A stretch of 64,000 bases of DNA from JABCZS01 sp041660525 (lineage in GTDB: Bacteria; Pseudomonadota; Gammaproteobacteria; JABCZS01). Shown piece after piece: positions 1 through 10,065 of this stretch. Position 1 is the first letter of the stretch, and each line of letters opens with the position of its first letter. The notes below the pieces were generated by a model. The model was given only the letters and a program-made list of their open reading frames with translations. It was not told where the DNA came from and did no database searches. The translations under genes and the position numbers were made by a program. The stretch covers positions 62,001-126,000 of the forward strand of contig JBAZWD010000005.1 of assembly GCA_041660525.1 (NCBI GenBank). The letters run 5' to 3'.

Positions 1-408
1 CCTTATTTACGTCCTTTATACGATGCACTGCATGAAATGTTAGGCGCAGAAAAAGTCATGCAATGCCTTGCACAAAATACCATTGAAATTGCGCCGCTGG
101 CTTACATGCGTGGCCGCACATTGAATGATGCATTTATTATTTTAGATGAAAGTCAAAATACAACCATTGAACAAATGAAAATGTTTTTAACGCGTATGGG
201 ATTTAATTCCAAATGCGTCATTACTGGCGATACAACACAAATCGACTTACCTAAACCCAAAGCCTCCGGTTTAGTGCAAACATTAAAAGTATTAAAAGAT
301 ATCGACAGTATTAGTTTCACTATCTTTGAAAATTCCGATGTTGTGCGACATCCGCTTGTGCAAAAAATTGTCCAAGCTTACCATCAATATGAAAGCCATG
401 AAGCCTGA
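1..408 (+). CDS. phoH: PhoH family ATPase, 3' part (runs off left edge)
   Basis: The reading frame is open from base 1 and ends at TGA 406-408, so this is the C-terminal 135 residues of a PhoH-like (YbeZ) protein. PhoH is a cytoplasmic P-loop ATPase linked to RNA metabolism and works with YbeY. The fragment shows the family C-terminal signature: the APLAYMRGRTL stretch, the Walker B-like FIILDESQN and the sensor-like VITGDTTQIDLP. The Walker A motif lies outside the window. The 3' end overlaps the start of ybeY, the usual ybeZ-ybeY-ybeX arrangement. Identification is firm; only the length is unknown. Confidence 0.95.
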   Translation, partial: PYLRPLYDALHEMLGAEKVMQCLAQNTIEIAPLAYMRGRTLNDAFIILDESQNTTIEQMKMFLTRMGFNSKCVITGDTTQIDLPKPKASGLVQTLKVLKDIDSISFTIFENSDVVRHPLVQKIVQAYHQYESHEA

Positions 409-865
409 AATAACTGTTGATATTGAGCATCATATAGAACATCCCGATTGCCCATCCGATGAACAAATTATTGAGTGGGTAAAGCTGGCTTTATCACAAC
501 AAAAACAAGATACAGAAATTTCCATTATCCTAATTGACGATCAAGAAATGAGTGAACTAAATGAAACTTATCGTCATAAAAAAGGCCCAACCAATGTATT
601 GTCATTTCCATTTGAAAAACCAGAGGGTTTAGAGCTATCATTACTAGGTGATTTGGCCATCTGTGTGCCGCAAATGTTAAGAGAAGCGCAAGAACAACAT
701 AAACCCGTGTACGCACATTTTGCGCATTTAACCATACATGGCTGCCTGCATTTATTAGGCTATGATCATATCGATACGAAAAGTGCAGAAGAAATGGAAC
801 AACTCGAAATTAACTTATTAAAACAAATTAATATTCCTAATCCTTATCAAGAGAGAACACTATGA
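389..865 (+). CDS. ybeY: Endoribonuclease YbeY
   Basis: YbeY is a zinc-dependent endoribonuclease acting in 16S rRNA 3' maturation and late 70S quality control. The metal site is visible as HGCLHLLGYDH near the C-terminus (the H-x3-H-x5-H pattern), and the upstream LSFPF segment is typical. Two starts are possible, ATG 389 or ATG 398 (MKPEITVDIEH); neither has a good Shine-Dalgarno, as expected for a start embedded in the end of phoH (20- or 11-base overlap). A frame upstream to 326 is open but would lie deep inside phoH. The stop overlaps the ybeX start (ATGA), implying translational coupling. About 156-159 residues, normal for the family. Confidence 0.95.
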   Translation: MKAMKPEITVDIEHHIEHPDCPSDEQIIEWVKLALSQQKQDTEISIILIDDQEMSELNETYRHKKGPTNVLSFPFEKPEGLELSLLGDLAICVPQMLREAQEQHKPVYAHFAHLTIHGCLHLLGYDHIDTKSAEEMEQLEINLLKQINIPNPYQERTL

Positions 866-1725
866 ACGAAGAACTCCCGCAGTCAGGCTCGAAAACTTCA
901 CTGTCTTTCAAATCCATGCTGCGTAAATTTTTAAAATATAAAATTAACACACGTGAAGAATTATTAGCATTTTTATCATCTGCTAAAAATGATGGTTTGA
1001 TCGATAACGAAGCGCTGCAAATGATCGACGGTGTTTTAGATGTGAATGATATGCAAGCACGCGATTTAATGATCCCGCGCGCGCAAATGGTGGTTGTGGA
1101 ACGTGATTCCGATCCTAAAGAATTTATTCCCATGGTTATCGAATCAGGCCACTCACGCTTTCCCGTCATAGGCGGCGATAAAGATGAAGTGTTAGGTTTA
1201 TTGTTAGCTAAAGATTTATTGAAATATTTTACCAGTGGCGAAACGGATTTTAATATCCGCCGCTATCTGCGCCCCGCTGTGTTCGTTCCTGAAAGTAAGC
1301 GTATCAATATTCTATTACGCGAATTTCGTGTTACACGCAATCACATCGCGATGGTTGTCGATGAATTTGGTGGCGTCGCAGGTTTAATTACCATGGAAGA
1401 TATTTTGGAAGAAATCGTCGGTGAAATCGCCGATGAATACGATGAAGAGCCCGATGCCGCTTATATTAAAAAATTAAATGGCACGCAATTTAATGTCACC
1501 GCTTTAACACCGATTGAAATTTTCAATAAACATTTTGATGCAAAATTAAATGAAGAAGATTTTGATACGATTGGCGGTTTAATCACCCAAGGTTTTGGAC
1601 ATGTACCGGCGATAGGCGAAAGTATTACCATTGATAATTATAAATTTTCAGTTATTGATGCAGATGAACGCAGAATTAATTTATTAAAATTAACTGATTT
1701 AAATCAAGAGCAAAATTTAGGATAA
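862..1725 (+). CDS. ybeX: CBS-domain protein YbeX (CorC/HlyC family)
   Basis: This cytoplasmic 287-residue protein has two CBS domains (MIPRAQMVVVERD near residue 70 and the region ending VDEFGGVAGLITMEDILEEIVGEI near 190) followed by a CorC_HlyC transporter-associated domain. The family is associated with magnesium/cobalt efflux and, as YbeX, with ribosome metabolism. It is the third gene of phoH-ybeY-ybeX, coupled to ybeY through ATGA. In many gammaproteobacteria lnt follows; here the next gene is on the other strand and overlaps the 3' end by 22 bases. Confidence 0.92.
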   Translation: MNEELPQSGSKTSLSFKSMLRKFLKYKINTREELLAFLSSAKNDGLIDNEALQMIDGVLDVNDMQARDLMIPRAQMVVVERDSDPKEFIPMVIESGHSRFPVIGGDKDEVLGLLLAKDLLKYFTSGETDFNIRRYLRPAVFVPESKRINILLREFRVTRNHIAMVVDEFGGVAGLITMEDILEEIVGEIADEYDEEPDAAYIKKLNGTQFNVTALTPIEIFNKHFDAKLNEEDFDTIGGLITQGFGHVPAIGESITIDNYKFSVIDADERRINLLKLTDLNQEQNLG

Positions 1726-3155
1726 TGCCTGGCATCAGAAATAGCAGCAATTGCTGTGGATTCTATTGCAACACAACGGTAACTAAAATGTAAACCACAA
1801 TTGGTAAAGCTAATACCAGTGCCCGCAGCAGCTACAAATGCCGCGCCTTCGGCAGCACCTTCAAGAGCACCCAACACTGCACCCCCAACAAAAAATGGCC
1901 CAGTTAATAACGCGCCTAATAGTGCACCAACAATTGCGCCCACGGCCGCACAAGCAATGACCGTCAACATATAACTGTATTCTCTCCACCATGGCGCAGT
2001 AACATAGTTATCATGATATTGTTGCACCGCAGACATTTTTTCAGTATGGTCATACTCCCCTAGTACAACATTAAGCATAGCTTGCGTGCCCTGCGCTAAT
2101 TGTGTAGCTTTTGTCCAGCTCATAGGGTTTACTTTAGGCTGTTCTGACGTTAATTTTGCTGCCAGTTTTTTTAATTGTTGATCTATTTTTTTATGTTTAG
2201 AATCTTTGACGACGAGCGCATTTGCAATGAGTGAGCGAAAAATATTGACTTGCATTTTTTCAGCAGCCACTCTTGCGGCCACACCACCAAATGTACCTAA
2301 ACCATCAAACACACCGACCACAAGGTTAGGCACTATTTTGCATATACCCAGCGTGACATTATCTTTACTACCATTGCTTATTGATTTATCAATTAACTCA
2401 TGTGTTTTTTTGGACAATGAATACATTTCATATTTCGCGTTATTAAAAATATCAAGAATCTCATCATTATTAAGAGATTCCCAAACACCGTCTGAGCTGG
2501 TAATCAAATATGCATCTTTTAAATTTGTGCTTTCTTCAATAATGATTTCAGGTTCATGCGTAAAACCAGGCGCGTAATTCGTTGCTCCCAATCCACGGGT
2601 TGGAACCAACCCTCCACGTTTACTATCAAGACTACATAAACGTTGTGGCTTATTTTCTATAATGTCTCCATGCTGATTATTTTCAACTCTAATTTTTTCA
2701 TCAGAGTTACTCAAGCGATGTGGCTTTGTTAAAACCTTTATTTCATAAATGCTTTGTGCATTTTTGTAAACTAATTTTGCCTCGCAGTCGCCAGCATTAG
2801 CGACAACAATATGATTTTTTTGTACCCAACATACTAATGAGGTAGTGCCTGATTCTTTATCATAACCTGTTCCCTCAGTATCATGTTCACTCAATGCGGC
2901 ATTGACTTGAAGATTTGTGGCTGCAAAAGCATCTGTGAATATTTTTTGTAATTGTTCATTATCTGGGCTTAAAACTTCAGGGCCTAAAGATCCCATCAAA
3001 AAACTATCATGATTTTTAGCTGCTGCTTGGTGTATGCTTAACTGCCGATCATTATGCCCGACGTCAGATGAATAGGCCGCAATCTCCTGACCACTGCTGT
3101 TCAAGAAGTTTTTGGTATCGAATAATTCAAGTTTCCTATTAATAGGCGGTGACAT
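1704..3155 (-). CDS. PP2C-type phosphatase with apparently permuted motif order and C-terminal membrane region
   Basis: PP2C phosphatases are metal-dependent Ser/Thr phosphatases. Recognisable motifs are NHDSF (D50), SGTTSLVCW then VVANAGDCEAKLV (residues 102-128), LTKPHRLSNSDEKIRVE (142-158), LVPTRGLG (183-190), LITSSDGVWE (D222) and SKDNVTL (D265). The metal-binding segment VVGVFDGLGTFGGVAA, which in ordinary PP2Cs lies before SGTT, instead follows DNVTL at residues 279-294. Residues about 395-450 are a long Gly/Ala-rich hydrophobic stretch, probably a membrane hairpin. The gene is convergent with ybeX (22-base overlap). The PP2C fold plus membrane tail suggests a host-directed effector, but that is inference; domestic signalling is equally possible. 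Confidence 0.75.
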   Translation of the reverse strand: MSPPINRKLELFDTKNFLNSSGQEIAAYSSDVGHNDRQLSIHQAAAKNHDSFLMGSLGPEVLSPDNEQLQKIFTDAFAATNLQVNAALSEHDTEGTGYDKESGTTSLVCWVQKNHIVVANAGDCEAKLVYKNAQSIYEIKVLTKPHRLSNSDEKIRVENNQHGDIIENKPQRLCSLDSKRGGLVPTRGLGATNYAPGFTHEPEIIIEESTNLKDAYLITSSDGVWESLNNDEILDIFNNAKYEMYSLSKKTHELIDKSISNGSKDNVTLGICKIVPNLVVGVFDGLGTFGGVAARVAAEKMQVNIFRSLIANALVVKDSKHKKIDQQLKKLAAKLTSEQPKVNPMSWTKATQLAQGTQAMLNVVLGEYDHTEKMSAVQQYHDNYVTAPWWREYSYMLTVIACAAVGAIVGALLGALLTGPFFVGGAVLGALEGAAEGAAFVAAAGTGISFTNCGLHFSYRCVAIESTAIAAISDARHYPKFCS

Positions 3156-3199
3156 ATTTACTTCTTAACTACGGCTTTAATTTGTAATTCAACCAACTA

Positions 3200-3228
3200 T
3201 TGCGTTATCAGCAAATAATTGATACTCT
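3200..3228 (+). promoter_or_regulatory. Probable promoter of rnpB
   Basis: TTGCGT at 3200-3205 and TACTCT at 3223-3228 are separated by 17 bases, placing a start about seven bases downstream, exactly where the 5' strand of the RNase P closing helix begins (about 3235). Confidence 0.55.
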
Positions 3229-3234
3229 ATGCCT

Positions 3235-3585
3235 AGAGTCGGCTAGACAATCGCGTTCTTAAGTTTTTAAGACCGAGGAAAGTCCGGGCTCCATAGGGTA
3301 AGGTGCCAGGTAACGCCTGGGAAGCGTGAGCTTATGGAAAGTGCCACAGAAAATATACCGCCAAAATTTATTTNNNNNNNNNNGGTAAGGGTGAAATGGT
3401 GCGGTAAGAGCGCACCGCGCATTTGGCAACAAATGTGGCAAGGTAAACCCCACCTGGAGCAAGGCCAAATAAGATCATTTCCTGCGACCCGTAGTTGATC
3501 TGGGTAGGCTGCTAAAGGTAATAAGTGATTATTATCATAGATGAATGATTGTCCACGACAAAACCCGGCTTATCGGCTGACTCTA
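3235..3585 (+). ncRNA. rnpB: RNase P RNA (M1 RNA), class A, with a 10-N gap
   Basis: This is the catalytic RNA of RNase P, which trims the 5' leader of pre-tRNAs. Conserved blocks are plain: GAGGAAAGTCCGGGCTC (3274-3290), the GCCACAGAAA segment, GGTAAGGGTGAAA after the gap, GGTAAGAGCGCACC, CTGGAGCAAGGCCAAATA, and the 3' block GTCCACGACA then CCCGGCTTATCGGC. The 5' AGAGTC (3235-3240) pairs with GACTCT at 3579-3584 as helix P1. Ten Ns at 3374-3383 interrupt the variable middle, so the true length is uncertain. The position just before rsmH resembles the rnpB-mraZ-rsmH order of other gammaproteobacteria, but no mraZ is present. Confidence 0.95.
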
Positions 3586-3610
3586 TTTTTTATGTTACAC
3601 CTATTCATTA

Positions 3611-3672
3611 CCCAGGGTTACGACACGAAACGTGCCTAGACCCTGGGCTAAATAATATAAGGCCTTCGGCCT
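3611..3672 (+). terminator. Two hairpins between rnpB and rsmH
   Basis: CCCAGGGT (3611-3618) pairs with ACCCTGGG (3640-3647), with an inner CACG/CGTG pair at 3624-3634. A second compact hairpin, AGGCC-TTC-GGCCT, lies at 3660-3672, a few bases before the rsmH ribosome-binding site. Neither has a strong T tail, so the first may be an rnpB 3' processing or termination structure and the second may modulate rsmH translation. Confidence 0.45.
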
Positions 3673-3686
3673 ATTATGGAAAATTT

Positions 3687-4601
3687 ATGCATCAATCTGT
3701 TCTACTTCATGAAGCTGTGAATGCTTTAATTACCGACCCAACAGGTTGTTATATCGACGCCACTTTTGGTCGCGGCGGACACAGTCTGGCAATTTTAGAA
3801 AGATTACAAGCACCGGGAAAATTAATCGTCATTGATAAAGATCCACAAGCCATTGCGGTTGCCAAAGAATTACAATGCCAAGGCTTACCTATTATTCCCA
3901 TACACGGCAGTTTTGCTGACTTGGATAAATATGTTGAAGAACAACAATTCCAAGGCAAAATTTGCGGGGTATTAATGGATTTAGGCGTTTCTTCCCCACA
4001 ATTAGATGAAGCCGCGCGCGGCTTTAGTTTTATGCGTGAAGGCCCGCTGGATATGCGCATGGATCCCACACAAGGATTAAGCGCCGCAGCATGGATAGCA
4101 CATGTAAAAGAAAGTGAATTAGCCACTATTATCAAAACTTTTGGTGAAGAACGTTGCGCTAAAATGATTGCTAAGGCCATTTGCATCGCACGAAATAATG
4201 AACCGATTATGACAAGCACGCAACTAGCAACTATTATTAAGCAAGCGGTACCCCATTATGAAAAACACAAACATCCGGCAACGCGAACCTTCCAGGCGAT
4301 TCGAATTTTTTTGAATCAAGAACTGGATGATTTAAGCCTAGGCTTAAACGCTGCGCTGAAAGTGTTAAATAAAGGCGGCCGTTTAGTGGTTATTAGTTTT
4401 CACTCGCTGGAAGATCGAATCGTGAAATTATGGATGCGTAAACAAGCCAAAGGCGAAGATTTGCCTATTTCAATTCCTATCATGGCTAAAGACATACGCA
4501 CTTATTTAAAAATCATCAGCAGCCAAGCCCCCAGCGATGATGAAATAAAAAACAATACGCGTGCGCGCAGTGCCCGTATGCGCGTTGCTGAAAAAACATA
4601 A
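3687..4601 (+). CDS. rsmH: 16S rRNA (cytosine-1402-N4)-methyltransferase RsmH (MraW)
   Basis: RsmH methylates N4 of C1402 in 16S rRNA with S-adenosylmethionine, fine-tuning the P site. The chosen ATG gives MHQSVLLHEAV, the typical N-terminus, followed by the SAM-binding DATFGRGGHS at residues 24-33 and the family blocks GVLMDLGVSSPQLD and GRLVVISFHSLEDRIVK. The frame is open upstream to 3549, but that extension lies within rnpB and has no homology pattern. A GGA six to eight bases before ATG 3687 supports the start. First gene of the division cluster; 304 residues, usual length. Confidence 0.95.
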   Translation: MHQSVLLHEAVNALITDPTGCYIDATFGRGGHSLAILERLQAPGKLIVIDKDPQAIAVAKELQCQGLPIIPIHGSFADLDKYVEEQQFQGKICGVLMDLGVSSPQLDEAARGFSFMREGPLDMRMDPTQGLSAAAWIAHVKESELATIIKTFGEERCAKMIAKAICIARNNEPIMTSTQLATIIKQAVPHYEKHKHPATRTFQAIRIFLNQELDDLSLGLNAALKVLNKGGRLVVISFHSLEDRIVKLWMRKQAKGEDLPISIPIMAKDIRTYLKIISSQAPSDDEIKNNTRARSARMRVAEKT

Positions 4602-4610
4602 GGTTCATTC

Positions 4611-4877
4611 ATGCGGATAGCAATTATAGGGATATTATTATTTTTAACCGCTCTGGCCATTGTGTATTTTAAACACAGCAATCGGCAATTATTAATTGAA
4701 GTACATACCCTGCAAACGCAGCGCGATGCACTCAATAGTGAATGGTCACAATTATTACTCGAAGAAAGCACGCTCATCACCCACTCGCGAGTCGAGCGCA
4801 TAGCCACACAAGAATTACACATGCATGTGCCTCATGACAAAGAAATTATTTGGCTCCCCATGGAGACAACACCATGA
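4611..4877 (+). CDS. ftsL: Cell division protein FtsL
   Basis: FtsL is a small bitopic inner-membrane protein that joins FtsB and FtsQ in the divisome. This 88-residue protein has an N-terminal membrane segment (IAIIGILLFLTALAIVYF, about residues 3-20) and then a leucine-spaced coiled coil with the ERIATQELHMHVP-type end seen in FtsL. FtsL sequences diverge strongly; the position between rsmH and ftsI is the main support. The stop overlaps the ftsI start (ATGA). Confidence 0.88.
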   Translation: MRIAIIGILLFLTALAIVYFKHSNRQLLIEVHTLQTQRDALNSEWSQLLLEESTLITHSRVERIATQELHMHVPHDKEIIWLPMETTP

Positions 4878-6547
4878 AAGATAAAAAAGATTTTACCTGG
4901 CGGTATTCTGCCGTTTTAATATTAATGGCGATCGGGATTATTATTCTCGGTATACGTCTTGTTGATCTGCATATTTTCAATCATGATTTCTTAACCAAAC
5001 AAGGCGATATGCGCACCGTTCGCACCGTCAATCTACCCGCGCATCGCGGCATGATATTAGACAGAAATGGCGAACCTTTAGCCATTAGTACACCGGTAGA
5101 TTCCATTTGGATTAATCCCAAAGAATATTTTATAGAACCGCAAGACATTACGCCTATGACCGAACTGTTAGACATGAATGTCTCAGATTTCGCAAAACGT
5201 TTAGATGCCAGTCGTAAAAAAGAATTTTTATACGTGAAAAGACAGCTCAATCCCGAAATTGCCCACAGTGTTTTAGCACTTGAAATTCCAGGTGTTTATA
5301 CACAACGTGAATACCGACGCTTTTATCCTTTAGGCGAAGTTACCGCACAATTAATTGGTGTGACCAATATTGATGGCACGGGGCAAGAAGGCATAGAATT
5401 AGCCTATGATGAAGCTTTGAGCGGACAAGATGGAAAAAAACGCGTACTGCGCGATCGCCTCGGGCGCGTGATTGAAAATATTGAATTGATTCAAACCAAT
5501 CAAGACGGACAACATTTATATTTAAGTATTGATAAACGCATACAATATTTAGCTTATCGCGAATTAAAATCTGCGATTACAAAACATCAAGCAAAAGCAG
5601 GCATGGTGATTGCGATAGATGTTAATACCTCAGAAGTATTAGCCATGGTGAATTATCCTTCTTTTAATCCTAATGGTTTATTAAGACCACAAGCCGGCAT
5701 GCGTAATCGCGCCGTAGCAGATACATTTGAGCCTGGCTCGACGATGAAGCCTTTAGCCATGGCCGCAATTCTAGAAACCGGCGAAGTTGATTTTGATACG
5801 ATAGTTGACACTTCTCCTGGTCATATGAAAGTGCATCGTAATGTCGTAAAAGATTTACACAATTATGGTCCTTTATCTTTGACCATGGTCTTACGTCATT
5901 CCAGTAACGTTGGCATTGCAAAATTATTATTACCCTTACCGCGCGAAGACATTAATCAAATCTGGCAACGTTTAGGTTTAACACAAATTACCCAAAGCGG
6001 TTTTCCCGGTGAACAAGCAGGTCGTATTACCATGTCACCTAATTTAGATTCTTTTAGTTATGCCACACAAGCGTTCGGTTACGGTTTATCCGTCACCGGC
6101 ATACAATTAGCGCAGGCTTATGCCACGTTAGCTAATGAAGGAGAGCAACATCCTGTTTCATTATTAAGAATCAATGCACCGATTAGAACCGAAAAGGTAT
6201 TAGATAAAGAGGTAGCAATCGCTGTATCACAAATGTTGGTATTAAATGCAGAAGATCAAGGCACCGGGCGCTACGCACAAATCCCAGGTTATAAAGTCTC
6301 TGGGAAAACTGGCACCACACGGAAAATTAATGAAACCGGCGGATATGCAGATAATCGGCACGTTGCTTTATTTGCAGGCTTTGCACCGGCTACAAATCCA
6401 CAAATTGCCATGATTGTTTTAATCGATGAACCCACTCAAGGCGAATATTACGGCGGTCTTGTCGCCGCACCCGTATTTTCAAAAATCATGGGCGGCAGTT
6501 TAAGGTTATTAAATGTGCCGCCGGATGATTTGAGTCCGAATGGTTAA
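4874..6547 (+). CDS. ftsI: Peptidoglycan D,D-transpeptidase FtsI (PBP3)
   Basis: FtsI crosslinks septal peptidoglycan from the periplasmic face of the inner membrane. A single N-terminal anchor (about residues 13-33) precedes the PBP dimerisation domain and the transpeptidase domain with the three active-site motifs STMK (about 289-292), SSN (about 342) and KTGTT (about 478). The ATG at 4874 overlaps the ftsL stop and has a GGAG eight bases upstream; an earlier in-frame ATG at 4850 would overlap ftsL more deeply and is less likely. 557 residues, normal size. Confidence 0.95.
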   Translation: MKDKKDFTWRYSAVLILMAIGIIILGIRLVDLHIFNHDFLTKQGDMRTVRTVNLPAHRGMILDRNGEPLAISTPVDSIWINPKEYFIEPQDITPMTELLDMNVSDFAKRLDASRKKEFLYVKRQLNPEIAHSVLALEIPGVYTQREYRRFYPLGEVTAQLIGVTNIDGTGQEGIELAYDEALSGQDGKKRVLRDRLGRVIENIELIQTNQDGQHLYLSIDKRIQYLAYRELKSAITKHQAKAGMVIAIDVNTSEVLAMVNYPSFNPNGLLRPQAGMRNRAVADTFEPGSTMKPLAMAAILETGEVDFDTIVDTSPGHMKVHRNVVKDLHNYGPLSLTMVLRHSSNVGIAKLLLPLPREDINQIWQRLGLTQITQSGFPGEQAGRITMSPNLDSFSYATQAFGYGLSVTGIQLAQAYATLANEGEQHPVSLLRINAPIRTEKVLDKEVAIAVSQMLVLNAEDQGTGRYAQIPGYKVSGKTGTTRKINETGGYADNRHVALFAGFAPATNPQIAMIVLIDEPTQGEYYGGLVAAPVFSKIMGGSLRLLNVPPDDLSPNG

Positions 6548-6556
6548 TTCGTAATA

Positions 6557-8326
<1,770 letters not shown>

Positions 8327-8522
8327 TTGTTACCGCACCTCGTTTTAACTATATGGGCCAGTCTATCAACTTAGTGACAAACTAGCAATGGTTGGTAAAA
8401 CCAGCCACTTTTATAAGTATGCTATTTACCATGAATAGCATTAAGAAAGCAAGTCAACTTATGTAGCGCATATCAGGGCGCTTGATGTATAGTTAATTTA
8501 TCTCACTCTTTAAGGTCAAATT

Positions 8523-10016
8523 ATGTTGCAGCAACCTTTATCTGCCCTACTATCAGGACTTCTTGATATCCATGGCAATGATCCGATAATTTCTGGCTTA
8601 TGCACCGATAGCCGAATCGCCAAACCTGGGGACTTATTCATAGCCAACAAAGGCACGCAATCGGATGGGCGTTTATTTATTATTGATGCGATTGCGCACA
8701 ATGTTACAGCTGTAGTTTATGAAGCTGATGATTTAACACAAGCAATGCAAGAGACAATTACAAAATATGAGCATCAATTGCCGATGATTGCGCTATCAGA
8801 TCTAGATGAAAAAATAGGCCTTATTGCGCAAAGGTTTTATCAAAATCCCAGCAAAGCTATGCATATTATGGGCGCAACAGGAACCAATGGGAAAACTTCT
8901 TGTGCGTATTTTTTAACGCAAGCGCAAGAACTTTTAGGCAAAAAAGCCGCCATGATGGGCACGATAGGCATTGGCCCTTCTCATGCATTAAAAGAAAGTA
9001 CGCATACCACTTTATGTGCCCTGCCCTTGCAGCAACATCTTTATGAATTAGCACAAGAACAATTTCACTATATTAATATGGAAGTTTCATCACATGCGCT
9101 GTCACAACATCGCGTAAGCGGCGTGCCGTTTGAAGTAGCTTTATTTACCAATTTAACTTTAGATCATTTAGATTATCATCACACGATGGAAGAATATGGA
9201 AAGGCGAAATTAAAATTATTTAAGTGGGAAAGTTTAAAGTACGCGGTCATTAATTTAGACGATGAGTTTTCTGAAAATGTAATTAATACCATTTCGGATA
9301 ATGTTAAAATTATTGGCGTAAGTTTACGAGGACGTACGCATATACGATGCGCACAAATATTAACTGCTGATCATATAGAATTAAGTGCAGATCAAACTTG
9401 TGCACAAATTAATGGCCACGCTTTTAAAACCGCTATTCTCGGCGAATTTAATTTATCAAATTTATTATTAGTACAAGGCGCGCTGATTGCTTTTGGTTTT
9501 TCATTTAATGATAGCATCAAAGTTTTATCACAATTACACGAGCCTCCTGGACGACTGACGAAAATTGGTGGAAATGGGAAGCCGTTTGTATTTATTGATT
9601 ACGCACATACGCCGGACGCCCTAGAAAAAGTTTTAACCGTTTTAAAACCTTTATGCAAAGGCCAATTATGGTGTGTATTTGGCTGCGGCGGTGACCGCGA
9701 TAACAGCAAACGCTCACTGATGGCCAATATTGCGCAAACTTATGCAGACAAGGTTATTGTCACGGATGATAATCCACGTACGGAAGATCCTAAGCAAATT
9801 GTTCAGCAAATGATGCAAGGTTTTAAAAACCCTGAAACTGTCACCATCGAACATGACCGCAGCAAAGCCATCGAATATGCCATAAAAAATGCATTGCCCA
9901 ATGACTTTGTTTTAATCGCGGGTAAAGGCCATGAGGATTATCAAATAATCGGTACGCATAAACATTCATTAAGCGATTTAAAAATTGCAAAAGAGTCATT
10001 GCAAAATTTAACTTAG
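8523..10016 (+). CDS. murE: UDP-N-acetylmuramoyl-tripeptide synthetase MurE (meso-DAP adding)
   Basis: MurE adds the third residue of the peptidoglycan stem in the cytoplasm using ATP. The Mur ligase ATP-binding motif GATGTNGKTS is at about residues 116-125, and DNPRTEDP near 415 is the signature of enzymes specific for meso-diaminopimelate. The N-terminal domain shows the CTDSR motif that contacts UMAG. ATG 8523 follows AAGGT. 497 residues, usual length. An unrelated opposite-strand gene separates it from ftsI, so murE must have its own promoter in the ~190 bases upstream. Confidence 0.95.
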   Translation: MLQQPLSALLSGLLDIHGNDPIISGLCTDSRIAKPGDLFIANKGTQSDGRLFIIDAIAHNVTAVVYEADDLTQAMQETITKYEHQLPMIALSDLDEKIGLIAQRFYQNPSKAMHIMGATGTNGKTSCAYFLTQAQELLGKKAAMMGTIGIGPSHALKESTHTTLCALPLQQHLYELAQEQFHYINMEVSSHALSQHRVSGVPFEVALFTNLTLDHLDYHHTMEEYGKAKLKLFKWESLKYAVINLDDEFSENVINTISDNVKIIGVSLRGRTHIRCAQILTADHIELSADQTCAQINGHAFKTAILGEFNLSNLLLVQGALIAFGFSFNDSIKVLSQLHEPPGRLTKIGGNGKPFVFIDYAHTPDALEKVLTVLKPLCKGQLWCVFGCGGDRDNSKRSLMANIAQTYADKVIVTDDNPRTEDPKQIVQQMMQGFKNPETVTIEHDRSKAIEYAIKNALPNDFVLIAGKGHEDYQIIGTHKHSLSDLKIAKESLQNLT

Positions 10017-10065
10017 CTGTTATGATTACCTGGTAAATTTATGTTTTATAAAGGAATATATAATA

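Noticed and set aside
3259..3468. Minus-strand open frame across 3.3-3.5 kb
   Set aside because: It lies entirely within RNase P RNA and crosses the N gap; no protein pattern.
3549..3686. N-terminal extension of RsmH
   Set aside because: The extension overlaps the 3' end of rnpB; MHQSVLLHEAV at 3687 is the family start.
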